A DNA stretch of 64,000 nt from Dirofilaria immitis (Eukaryota > Nematoda > Chromadorea > Rhabditida > Onchocercidae): positions 5,518,001 to 5,582,000 of the forward strand of contig JAKNDB010000109.1 of NCBI GenBank assembly GCA_024305405.1, in the 5' to 3' direction. The position numbers and the translations under genes were made by a program. Shown in pieces: positions 54,201-64,000 of this stretch; position 1 is the first letter of the stretch, and each line of letters opens with the position of its first letter. The notes beneath the pieces are model-generated. The model did not search any database and was not told the origin of the DNA. It saw only the letters and a program-made list of their open reading frames with translations.

Positions 54201-57200
54201 CACGACAAGCTTCTACTTTGCAAGAAAATAACATAATAGTTATTGATTTAAAAAATCAAAAATAATTATATGACCATAACATTGGTTTAATGACATGACA
54301 ATAGGAAAAAAAGTTGAAGGAAACATTCCTTTTCGAAGGATGCAGCAATTAGAAGACGAAGATTAAAGAAGAAATTACTGAATACTTAGATAAGTGAAAA
54401 TTGCTGAACATAAATTGTTATGAGTGACAAAAAAACAGTGATAAAACAAAACCAAAAGCATATAAAACCAAAAGCACATACAAGCATATATTCGATTGGA
54501 AATCATTTATATCATTCACCTTTTAACATTATGAAGATAATTTATTCTAATAATAATAAGTTTTGCATCGTTCAACGATTTTCTCTTAACTTTTGCTCAT
54601 GCTTGGACACAAACAATTTTTTAACTCATTGTTGAAACACAAAGAAATCTTGTAGCTTTTGATTTTTGACCCACTGCAGAAATACGAAAGAATTTATGCT
54701 ATAAAATATATAACTCAAACGAATATTATTATCAAAAAATAAAAGAATGGATAACATCTAAATAAGAAAACTAACTACTGTTACTTTGTTTAATCTTAAG
54801 CGTTCAATTGCATTTTGTGGCGTAACAAAGTTTTGTACAGAAGTAACCTATTATTGTGATTTCTAATAGGACGAACGGCTTATACAAAAATTTGCATTTT
54901 GGAATTGTTGTGCCTGACCACAAGAGTTATTCCACTCTAAAATTTTAAAATGAATTAACCACAAATTTCTTGAAATACTAAATTTCTCCGGATATTTCAA
55001 TAATTTTGATAATATATCAGAAACCTTATAGCATTTTACTACCAGTATTAGAATACCGTTTGATGCCTCCATAATTTATTCGCTTGAAACTGTTGACACC
55101 GTGCTGAACTTCTGGCAACTGGATTCATTGGTGTAGCACCAGTCAACTGTACACAACATGTACTTGGCACAACATCAAAACCAAACTGTAGTTGCTGCTG
55201 CAGTAATTCAACATTTGTTCAAAAGGATAAACGCCAGCGACTGCTACTCCACTCCTTGTAATCCACTGAACCACAACATTGCTCCTAGAAATCATTGCAG
55301 ATAATGAATTCTGAGATAATTATATATCAATCTCACATCAGTACCAACACCAGTGTCAGCGTTCAATATCAGCTAATTCATAAATATTAAATTTTCAACG
55401 AAGGAAATATAACTAACATTAAACTGCAATCTATCAATGAGTGAGGTCACTTTGGCATTATGTTCGATATTCAGATTGACACCATAACTTTGCCGTACCA
55501 ATGATTGCAATTTCTTGTCAAAATTACTTGTCAAAAACTAAAATTTTGATAAAAGCATCTTATGAAAATACGAAAGGTATAATTCGGGAGATTTCATTCA
55601 TGGGAATAAACATTCGGAAGGACTCTTTATTTCAGAAAATTTTCAGGGCCAAGCAGATCTTTTCTGTTTTTCCAATTCCAGAAAAATGTATATTAATACG
55701 ATAGGTTAGTGCAGTGTGATGAAATAAAGCACCTACTAGTTTTGAAGAAAAGTTTTGTAAATACTAAAATTGTAAGTAATTAAAAATGATCGACAGTTAT
55801 GATTCTCTGGGTGGGAAATTTGAATATTTCCATCTGAAATGATGAAAGACAGCAGCACAATAACACTTCACAGAACATGTACAACATTTCATTTTTCAAA
55901 TGCCGTAAATTCATACATTTGAAAAGCAGATATCAATCAAAGAGCGAGAGGCATGCAAATAACGAGATTTAAGTAAGATTACACATTTATTTTATGCTCG
56001 ACAATCTTTATACTCTTCCAAGAGTTCCACGTGTCTTTAGTTTTACAACAAAAAAAAGAAAACTTTAAGGTAGGATTGTTTCCCGCAAAGTTCACTGAAG
56101 TAATTTGAACCTAGCGGTGGTGGTTATAAATTATTGCAAACATTAGATTAATAAAAGCTAAATTTAAATAAAAATTACATAATACTGAATGATGTCGATG
56201 AGTGGTGTCACCCAATGAAGACGATGATACCGATCGTGTGTTAAATTTGTTAAATACACACTAAGCTTATCGCCAACAAGCTGCAATTTATACCTCATTA
56301 CATATATCAGTAGCGAATTTTAAATGATAATACCAAAAGTTACCAACCTTATTACGATGAAACAATGCCAGGCAAGCGATTGTTACGTCAGCAAAAAATA
56401 GTACAAGCAAACAGATCACGAACTGAAAAAATTCACAATTTGAGTATCGTTTTCGCAGTTACCACTTTTAAATTACCAATCATAGAATTAGTAGTTTTTC
56501 ACAGAAACAGAGTTAACAATTTAATCACGAAAATATATCATCGGATCTTTGATTGAGGTTGTAAAAATAGATTTATACAAAACATTAAATCAATTTTAAA
56601 GTTTTGCAAAATATCTATTGTCCAAAAATCAAGCCCGAATAGTTATTTCGTAATTAAATTTTGAAATGATAAAGAAAAACGAACAGTAATGAGTAAGCAT
56701 AGTGACTTTTTGATCGTACCACAGCAACCAATAAAACCAATTATCATCGTAACGGAACCCGCAACAAGAGCCAGATAACTAGCGCCACGAAGTAATGGGT
56801 CATCCTCCGAGAAATCGACTAAGTCAAGAATATAATTACGACGTGGATCCAGCAGTGTCAACAGTGACAAAAATATTAACATTAATCCAGTAAGCTGCAA
56901 TCTTGTAAAATGTCAACTTAGCAGAAAACAATAACAAAAAGCATTTGACGAAGTTCACAGATTTCGAAAATTCAAAACAGCAAGCTCACCTTTAACAACC
57001 GATGGGGTGAACAAATCTAGCATAGGAATAACAGCAATTCTTAAAGTGCTTCAATAAAGGAACTGGCTCCGAAAATATCAAATGAAAGGAAGGATGCTAA
57101 TCTTATTAAAAACAATCATATTGAAAAAATTCAACATTTAAGCTTCATAAACAGTGCATTGCATTAGCACAATGTCGACTAAACGAGGAAACAGAGGCTA

Positions 57201-57368
57201 ACTTTCCGTTCATTTTTCGGCAGTAATCTATTAAAAGCAAATATTGCTAATTCTCTTGAAAGTCATCCGTTAGAGATTTTGATTATCAATTCTTAATTTA
57301 TTTTGTAAGATAATTTACCCAAAATAAAACAGTATACAGAAGAAGGCATATTTGTGAACATTGACCAT
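51284..57368 (-). CDS. Tetraspanin with two alternative large-loop exons
   Basis: All exons join in phase: 57368-57319 (start MVNVHKYAFFCILFYF), 56901-56685, 56422-56348, 56280-56179, then exon A (55284-55057) or exon B (54039-53830), then 51734-51651 and 51355-51284 (stop TGA). With exon B the protein has 269 residues. TM1 ends LMLIFLSLLTLL; the small loop follows; TM2 ends FIGCCGTIKKS, the usual tetraspanin GCCG; TM3 is FVICLLVLFFADVTIACLAL; the large loop begins LVGDKLSVYL; TM4 spans VIFVSTGLSFAAFQLLGICI. Exon B carries CCGATG, then VPPSCC, and Cys residues near its end. Exon A carries CCGSVD and VPSTCC but has an in-frame TGA at 55219-55221. Both exons start and end in phase 0. Tetraspanins organise membrane microdomains and receptor partners; the specific member cannot be named. 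Confidence 0.92.
51735..53829 (-). other. Large intron of the tetraspanin gene
   Basis: This intron follows exon B. It holds AT-rich sequence, with a somewhat GC-richer patch at 53030-53350 that has no open frame of note. I see no nested gene. Confidence 0.55.
53830..54039 (-). other. Tetraspanin alternative loop exon B (intact)
   Basis: A 70-codon exon, acceptor TTCTTCCAG, donor CAG then GTATGG. It encodes QQCCGATGPHNYYDS, then ISFVPPSCCKQ, with a further Cys in PIDPMCTSYN. It can replace exon A without changing frame; using both would give two CCG cores in one loop, which is not normal for the family. Confidence 0.85.
55057..55284 (-). other. Tetraspanin alternative loop exon A (contains in-frame TGA)
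   Basis: A 76-codon exon, acceptor TTTCTAG, donor ACG then GTATTC. It has the tetraspanin EC2 signature CCG plus PSTCC and a third Cys, and joins cleanly to the preceding exon (DIIQYY) and the following exon (GCHEKLLDW). One TGA follows RWRLSF at 55219-55221. It may be a decayed duplicate, a sequencing error, or an exon whose inclusion sends the transcript to decay. Confidence 0.75.
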
Positions 57369-58643
57369 TCGTATTCTCACCCATTATGCAAATATTCCTT
57401 CAGTCGATCCTCAAACTTCAACAAAGCGATCTACTGTTAACATTCAATGTTATTCCTTGAGCATGGATTTGAGATGACCTGAAAAAACATCTAATCCATT
57501 CATCGATTGTAGCCAACAGGCGAGAACATTTTAAAAAATGAGTTATACGACACTAATGCAAAAAGAATGCTTATTAGAATGAACACATTAAACATTAGAT
57601 CTATGACAACTGCTTGCATTTAAACGCACTGTTCTCAAATGAACTAATTAAACATATGCTTTAGATGTTATTATTGGAAATTTCCTCCTGATTTCACTTC
57701 AAGAATGGTAGTAAATGGATAGGGTCGAACTATGACGCTACGTACATATAATATATATTCAAGAAAAACTAAGGCAAATAAAAGACATTGAAGCGTGATA
57801 ATCAATTCAGTCTATGCAATTTGAATTACGGTAACCTAAGGGATATATGAAGAAGGATAAATTGGAAATTTAAATTACAAGACAGGAAAAACGAAAATAA
57901 ATTAAATTGAAACAAGTGCAGAAGTATAAGGAATGTTTCAAAAGTATCGATTGGTTTGGACGGTTTTTCGTATCTGTAATGTGCGTATGCAGATAGATGT
58001 TCTGTACATAATGGTCGCTCAACTGCTTGTTTCTATACGAGAAAGCAAGTGACTTATTTAAATAGTGCGGTTGAAATGTTGACTTTGAATTTAATTTTTC
58101 GTTTACACTTGCGTGAAATCGGTCAAAGATGAAATTCCTCATTAAACAGAAGCAGCAATTTTTTTTGCGTGAAAAGTACTGAATCTTTTCCCACAGACAA
58201 AAAATTATTTTGTGGAAAACCGCCACCTTAATCAAGTGCTATTCACATTAATATTTTCGGAGGCAGCTGGAAAGTTACAAGTTAAATTTTGTGTCATTAT
58301 TCACTTTATTTCTTTACTCACGCGCAAATTGATTCAAAATTGACGCATCCTTTTTTCCGGATTGCTATTTTCTTTCTGAAGTCACGAAATACGCTCATCT
58401 TAGTTCAGATTGAATTTTAAATATTCATGTGCAAAGAATTCTGGGAGCTACAGAGTATGAATGTGAAAGCCATATTTTTGGAATCGCTTCTGCTTGCTGC
58501 ATTAAATTTGGATAGCCGATAAAGCATAGCAGTGGTAATCATAATCAATCTATTTAGTATCGTCGATGAGTTATGAATAATCACATAAAGTGCGAAAAAT
58601 TAATTTAATGCATTATTTTGATTAACATTCTTCAGTTGATTAA
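57369..58643. other. Intergenic DNA upstream of the tetraspanin gene
   Basis: No supported gene. The tetraspanin promoter should be here. A 121-codon minus-strand frame at 57870-58235 lacks recognisable features. A short plus-strand segment at about 58439-58520 (LQSMNVKAIFLESLLLAALN) is coding-like and could belong to the block that starts at 58644. Confidence 0.45.
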
Positions 58644-60117
58644 AAGAACTTACGGAAATTCACAGCTGAATCTCATAGCAAAGAAATCCGAGAGAACGCT
58701 GAACAAACGTATTCTCTTTTCGTGAAGAATTTTCTGATTAAAGTGATTGAAATTTCGAACCAGAGAAATTCTTTGATACTTATCTCTCGAAACTACAATT
58801 TACGTTATACCAACATCGATTTGATTTTAACTTAATATTTAGTAATTTTTTCTCATTCCTTTATGGTGTCATTTTCTTCATTAAAGACTTCTATAGTATG
58901 TCTTTTTACAGCGGAAGGTTTTGCTAAATTATATATAGGTGTCGAGAAAAATGTATCCTTAATACTTCGCTTATCTAATTATCCTATTCAGAAGCCACCG
59001 TTTCTAGAATTTTTTAACGGTCTCTATAAACTTAAAAGACATCGACACATTTCAATAGAAGAAATTTTCATTAGGCACATCGATCCGTAAATATATAAAA
59101 TGTAGTTACAGGGAATATCAAAAAAGACACTTGAAGAAATCCGATTGATAGAACCACTTTACGATTATCGTAATGAAATTTTATTTTGAGTAAGTGAAGA
59201 AGCAGGAACGGTATTGCATAGATCTATACTATTCATCGATCAATTAACTCAATCTATAAATATTTATACCATGGTGAAAGTGATATCAGCAGCAGAACTT
59301 TATACGAATTGTTAACTAGCGAAAAAGGAAGAGTGTCTTTGGAAATTTATGAAACTCTTAATCAATTCATAATTTTGGCTAGTAAATAGTTTCTACTAAC
59401 GTTTACAGCTTTTCAAGATTGTTAAAGAACTGATCAATATACTGACAATGAATTCCTGAAAAAGTTGATCCATATTTTAAATGCGAAGTAATTGAAAACC
59501 AAGTCTGTACTATTTTCAGCGCACCCGTAGAGCAATAAGAACTTCTTTGCTGAAGCAACTGCTATTGATCAAAATTGTCGCTGAACAGTTGCGAATTGCA
59601 TCTGCTTATGATTTTGAAATGTTATAACAGGTGAAGTTTTCAAATGTAATCATTTCCCATTATGCTATTCATTCATTTTATGAGCAGATATTTTTCAATG
59701 CCTTTTGCACTTTTACAACAATTGAAATAGCTAATAATTTTTTTTTAATACCTTTATGACTCGTTCAATTTTGTGATTCTTTTTTAGTATTTGTAATCTT
59801 TTGGAACATCTACTGTTCATTTTTATTTATTTGCAGGCATTTTTTCTCTGGATGGCATACATTCGTTTCTAAATTTTCTGGTTTAATGATTTGCTCTCAA
59901 GCAGGTTTCTTGTAATTTGCTTTTGTCCACATTTGCAATGATTGCAAATTATTGTTTAGTTGTCCTCATTGATGAAGAGTTCGCTGATTAATTAATTTGT
60001 TGCAGAATTCATACAAATGGAAAGCAAACGATAATCGAATTTCCTTTCGCGATACCTTTCATTGAAGGATATAAAGCCCTGAATGTGCTCAAACTTTACA
60101 CTCATCTTGAAAAATAA
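58644..60117 (+). pseudogene. Unidentified plus-strand gene or pseudogene with repeated in-frame stops
   Basis: One plus-strand frame runs from 58644 to 59310 with only four internal stops (58833, 59088, 59103, 59187). It opens for 63, 84, 4, 27 and about 40 codons, far longer than expected by chance in this AT-rich DNA. Segments include KEIRENAEQTYSLFVKNFLI, FLEFFNGLYKLKRHRHISIE and KKTLEEIRLIEPLYDYRNEI. The frame then shifts (SSRTLYELLTSEKGRVSLEI, 59286-59394). An exon-like piece at 59520-59630 lies between TTTTCAG and a CAG/GTGAAG donor (RTRRAIRTSLLKQLLLIKIV) with a TAA two codons before the donor. Another at 60006-60117 follows TTGTTGCAG and ends in TAA (GKQTIIEFPFAIPFIEGYKA). I do not recognise the family. 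It could be a decayed gene, a gene with assembly errors, or part of a mobile element. Confidence 0.45.
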
Positions 60118-61896
60118 GAGTTGCAGGGATAGCGAAAACAAATTGTTTATTCATCCGATTTACTGTAATAATAAAAAAGCTTCCAATTCGAAGTTGGAAC
60201 AAACAGTTGATCCTCTTTACTAATCTCTCTACAGTCGATTTTTTCACTATAATCCTTTTGAAAACATTTTAGTTTAATATATTATAACCGCTAATAAAAT
60301 TATTTTAAAAATAGAAAATGCTCATTCCACCATGATAGCTCGAAATTTCTGCATTTTTCATGAGAGGAGCGGACTGCTTTTTTTCCGAATTTTTCAAACA
60401 AAGTTTTGCAGAAATAAACTCAACAGATTCCTTACTTATATAAAAAATATACGTAAATACCGCACAATTTCATATCAATAAATCATTAACACGAATACGC
60501 AATTTCTCGTAAATACATTCTTACTAAGAAGTCGATCCTAGATTAGAATTAGTTTAGTAAATCAACAACGCATCTTTTGTACTCCATATATATGTATCAA
60601 AGGCCTTTGTTCAATACTCTAATTAGATTAGAAAAGCCAATCCTTAATCGATTCTAATCTAGAATCTAAATCCAAATCCAAAAGATCCCTTCATCTCTCC
60701 TCTTACTCTTTCTCACCCCAAAGTCTAACGGAGCTTAAAACCTTTAATTCTAATATTTGGAAAGAGAATAACAAAACAGTTGGCAAGCAGCATTTCCTCA
60801 CTATAACTTCAGTCACCGGATGTTCAAGAAATTTATTTTTAATTAGTTATAAATAAAAATATTTGTAAACGAGGAGTAAAATTGACAAAGCCAATACTTT
60901 TTTCAGGACGCTCTGTCAACAAGCGATAAAATTTCAGATCTTCGATAGAAATAACTGTTTATTGCGCCAAAAGCTACGCTTGGCGCAAGCAAAAGACTAA
61001 AATCAACATCAAGGTTTTAGTTCTTTCAGCTTGAAAACGATATCACTGTTCCCATAATAATGCTATCATCATGCATGCACAATTTCTCATCATTTCGCAT
61101 GCAAGAATTTCGGAAGAGAATCCAAACATGATATTTTTGTCATCGAACAAGCAAAAAATCCGGATATCAATAAAATCAATTGGAAAAAATAAGCATAATC
61201 ATAGCCTTCAAGTATACAATATTATAAATCGATGACTTATTAAGATCATGCAGCAAGAAAACGGAACTCTAAATAAATTTGTTTAAGTTACTGGAGCGAT
61301 TCAGCAGTATTTTATATTGCTTGAATATACCGGAAGGAAAAATACGAATTCTCCATCAAATTACAGAACTGATGTGGGTAAAATCTCTCTCCCTTTTCTA
61401 AGCTTCTTAGTAACTGTTTCGAAATAATAATGTGCATTAAGTAATAATAAAGAAAAGAAGAAAACAAATTTATTTCAATACTTAAGTAGTCTTTGAATAC
61501 AACAGAGTTCTGATATACACAAAAACATGATTAACATAATTTATGACATTACACACTGTTTATTTGCGGAAACTTGATAGAACTGTTTCTCAGCTTCATC
61601 AGAACTGTTCATTGAAAATTCGTAATCGACATTCATAACTTGCACATATTTCTAACAAAAATTTCTAGTTGCACATCAGAACTTTCGCAATAATATTCAA
61701 CATATTCTCATTGATTAAAATACATTTCGAAAATAAAATAGGTAGAAGGATTTGATCAAGTGATTGTGCAGTTTTTTTTTTTTTAATCTGTGTAAGTAAT
61801 CAAACATAGTTATTGCAAAATTTTGAAAAAAAAATTCTAGGACTTCTAAACGTAAATAATTAAGTAAGAAATTACAACATTCATCCAGCAAAAAGC
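60118..61896. other. Intergenic DNA between the unresolved block and the kinase
   Basis: No gene is supported. A 9-bp perfect inverted repeat lies at 60962-60988. The stretch should contain the 3' untranslated region of the minus-strand kinase near its right end. Confidence 0.5.
60962..60988. repeat. Perfect 9-bp inverted repeat, 9-nt loop
   Basis: TTGCGCCAA and TTGGCGCAA flank AAGCTACGC. The arms are GC-rich against an AT-rich background. Each contains GGCGC, resembling an E2F-type site, so it could be a paired protein-binding site or an RNA hairpin. No adjacent gene start explains it. Confidence 0.5.
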
Positions 61897-63739
61897 TTAC
61901 CTTTCATTACAAGCCTGAAAAAACTAGGGCGAAAATGAAACATACTTTTATTCGTTCCGCTGCAGATAACCAACTGGAAACTTTACGTCCTAATTTAATA
62001 GAACGCTGTGCATCACGATTTTCATTGCTTAAAACATGCATAGCACTTTCAATTGCAAGTGTATACTTCGCCAGTGCCTCATCCCATCGTTCCTGATACT
62101 CCAAATCATGCGCTGTGCGAGCAACTAGCTCCGCAGCACGGATCTGAAAATGAATATTAATTTCGAGAAAATGTTTTTTGAAAGTGGATAACAATTTTAG
62201 ATACTTCCTTATTAATTTTAAACAGTCCTGAAAGTAAAGACTTATTATCTATTGGAGTTTCGAACCTCAAAAAAATTGAAGATTTGAAACAAGAATTCAG
62301 CTTAACCCACTCCTCAAACAAAAACATACCTGAGGCCAATCATCCCATTCCGTCCGATCAAGTGATTGCGATACAGGAAAACCTTCAATAACAGGTCGTA
62401 GACGTTCCTTCATGTTCTCAGCATGTTCAAGACATACTTTGATTTTTCGCGAAACTTCACTTTCTCTTCACCTTCATCGAACAATTCCAAGCAATGAATG
62501 TAAATCTGCACAGCATTCGATATTAATTTTGTCGCTTCGACTAGATTCTGTGAAGAAATGATTCAGGTAATTGTTATGGTAAATTTACATGCATTTTTCT
62601 CCATGGCTACAAAATTTTTTGCTGTCCTGTATGCAAGCCATAGCATAGTAAATTGAACTAATCCTCTAAACTACATCTCGGCATATATGAGCAGGCTGAT
62701 TGCTCTTATTTGGAAAGGATAATGTATTCACCCAAATAAATAAAATATTGATATGATATTTTAATAAATAAACTCATTAGTAAAAAATATATATACAAAC
62801 ATCTTCAGATTCAGCTTGCTGCGATTTCTTGACATAACTATCAGCTTTATCCAGCTCAGCAGATGAAGGCAATTTCATGAGATCGACAAACGGATGCGTA
62901 AAAAACTGTTCAAACGTAATGCGATCATGGGGATTACGAACGAGCAAAGCTGCAAATTAAATGTTTAATTTTTTCTTTGAATATAAAATCAGAGAATCGT
63001 CTTACATATATTAATTATACTCATATATACCTTGCAGAAGGTCAAGACAAACATGCGAAAGTTGCACATTCATCGGGAAATTTATGGATTGCACCGATAA
63101 AATTTGTTCCAAAAGTTTATCATATGTATGGGCAGTGAATGGCGGCACGCCATATAAGCATTCATAGAGAATAATACCGCAAGACCTGCAGCAGAAAATA
63201 AGAAATCTTAAAATTCATCACTTTAAAATTAATATAGCACTTGGAGAAGCGTCCCGCCCTAAAAAAAATTTAACCACAAATCGACACGACTGTCATATGG
63301 TCCTCGACAAAAGATTTCTGGTGCCATATAAAGAGGCGAGCCTCGGAATGATGACGCCTGTTCGTTCTTCTTCAAGTACTGCGAAAGGCCAAAATCCGAT
63401 ACCTGTCAAGACTTATTTCAGGAGAGATATTCAAATGAATCTCTCTTAATATATAATTTCCAAATTTTAATCACAGTTTTAAACTTATACAACCTTGATG
63501 TAAGGCTTAAAACGATTAGTAAGCAAAATATTTTGTGGTTTCAAATCCATGTGCGCCACATTCATTGCCCGCATATACTGGATTGCCGAGGCTAACTGAC
63601 GAAAAAACGACGCGTAAGAGCTTCAGGCAATGGGCCGTAATGCTTGATGAATGAACCCAAATCACCACCACCACAAAATTCCATGATGAGATATATGTTA
63701 TTCCGATCCCATTGAAAATCATATAAACGAACTATATTT
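61897..63739 (-). CDS. ULK3: ULK3-type serine/threonine kinase with two MIT domains (N-lobe missing at window edge)
   Basis: Seven exons: 63739-63494, 63402-63275, 63185-63031, 62949-62801, 62547-62330, 62143-61946 and 61914-61897. The kinase part reads [27 protein letters not shown], a catalytic loop [29 protein letters not shown] and [23 protein letters not shown]1 is encoded by 62547-62330 and MIT2 by 62143-61946 ([30 protein letters not shown]). The last exon adds only ACNER and a TAA. Kinase plus two MIT domains is the ULK3 layout; in other animals ULK3 acts in the abscission checkpoint with ESCRT-III and in Hedgehog/Gli control. The Met in place of Arg in the HRD motif fits the family, since human ULK3 has HLD there as I recall. 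Frames break at a six-T run (63602-63607) and a five-A run (62443-62447); one more base in each restores the frame. The Gly-loop and catalytic Lys exons lie beyond position 64000. Confidence 0.9.
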
Positions 63740-64000
63740 CTGGAAAAATATTGATAAACATATTCGGAATTTACCAAACTGTTTAGTTTTATATTTTATA
63801 GTTACGTAAAATTCTACGCTATTCAGCAACAAATTAAACTTTTTGCTATCATTAATCTCACAGTTTCAGTTGTTTTTAGTAGAAGTGGGATCAAGCTATT
63901 ATATCTCATTAAATCGATCCTTTTATTCTTGAACAAAATATCAAGGAATGCCTGTGCTTTAAATTCTTCAAGATCTTTATTTCCGAAATGACACAATCTG
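63740..64000 (-). other. Kinase intron with a 58-codon open frame at the window edge
   Basis: This is the intron upstream of the first visible kinase exon. The minus strand is open from the edge to about 63824 (with NKDLEEFKAQAFLDILFKNK), but the sequence does not look like a kinase N-lobe. It may be chance or an exon of another gene. Confidence 0.25.

Noticed and set aside
57870..58235. 121-codon minus-strand frame
   Set aside because: No known motif, low-complexity composition, no splice support, and it is intergenic relative to the tetraspanin.

Overview
The window looks like nuclear DNA from an AT-rich nematode, probably a clade III (spirurid or filarial) worm. That is an inference. The support is the base composition (about two-thirds A+T), short exons with GT...TTTTCAG introns, T-rich AG sites placed just upstream of start codons as expected for spliced-leader trans-splicing, animal cell-surface gene families, and a decayed BEL/Pao retroelement. 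No rRNA, CRISPR array, bacterial operon or convincing tRNA was found.

Four conserved genes lie on the minus strand. From low to high coordinates they are: (1) a GPI-type cell-adhesion molecule with three Ig domains and one FN3 domain (4074-14585); (2) a large receptor with the LRP5/6/Arrow layout of four YWTD propeller + EGF units, three LDLa modules, a membrane segment and a cytoplasmic tail (32595-44763); (3) a complete tetraspanin whose large extracellular loop exon exists in two phase-matched versions (51284-57368); and (4) a ULK3-type kinase with two MIT domains that runs off the right edge (61897-63739). Exon phases were checked by hand for genes 1, 3 and 4 and for most exons of gene 2.

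Less certain coding blocks are a two-exon small membrane protein on the plus strand (24481-25286), a stop-interrupted but frame-continuous block on the plus strand (58644-60117), a possible last exon on the minus strand (45897-46044) and a stop-interrupted minus-strand block near 50.3-50.65 kb. The remaining DNA is AT-rich intergenic or intronic sequence, with microsatellites (notably a CACATA array at 17.8-18.05 kb), small tandem repeats and some inverted repeats.

Three unrelated genes (adhesion molecule, LRP-like receptor, ULK3-like kinase) carry frameshifts, most of them at runs of five or six A/T, where one more base restores the family reading frame. That points to homopolymer under-calling in the assembly. 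The LRP-like gene and the 58.6-60.1 kb block also carry in-frame stop codons that run length cannot explain, so real decay is possible there. The adhesion molecule, LRP-like receptor and tetraspanin are surface proteins and the kinase is intracellular; nothing in the sequence shows that they act together.
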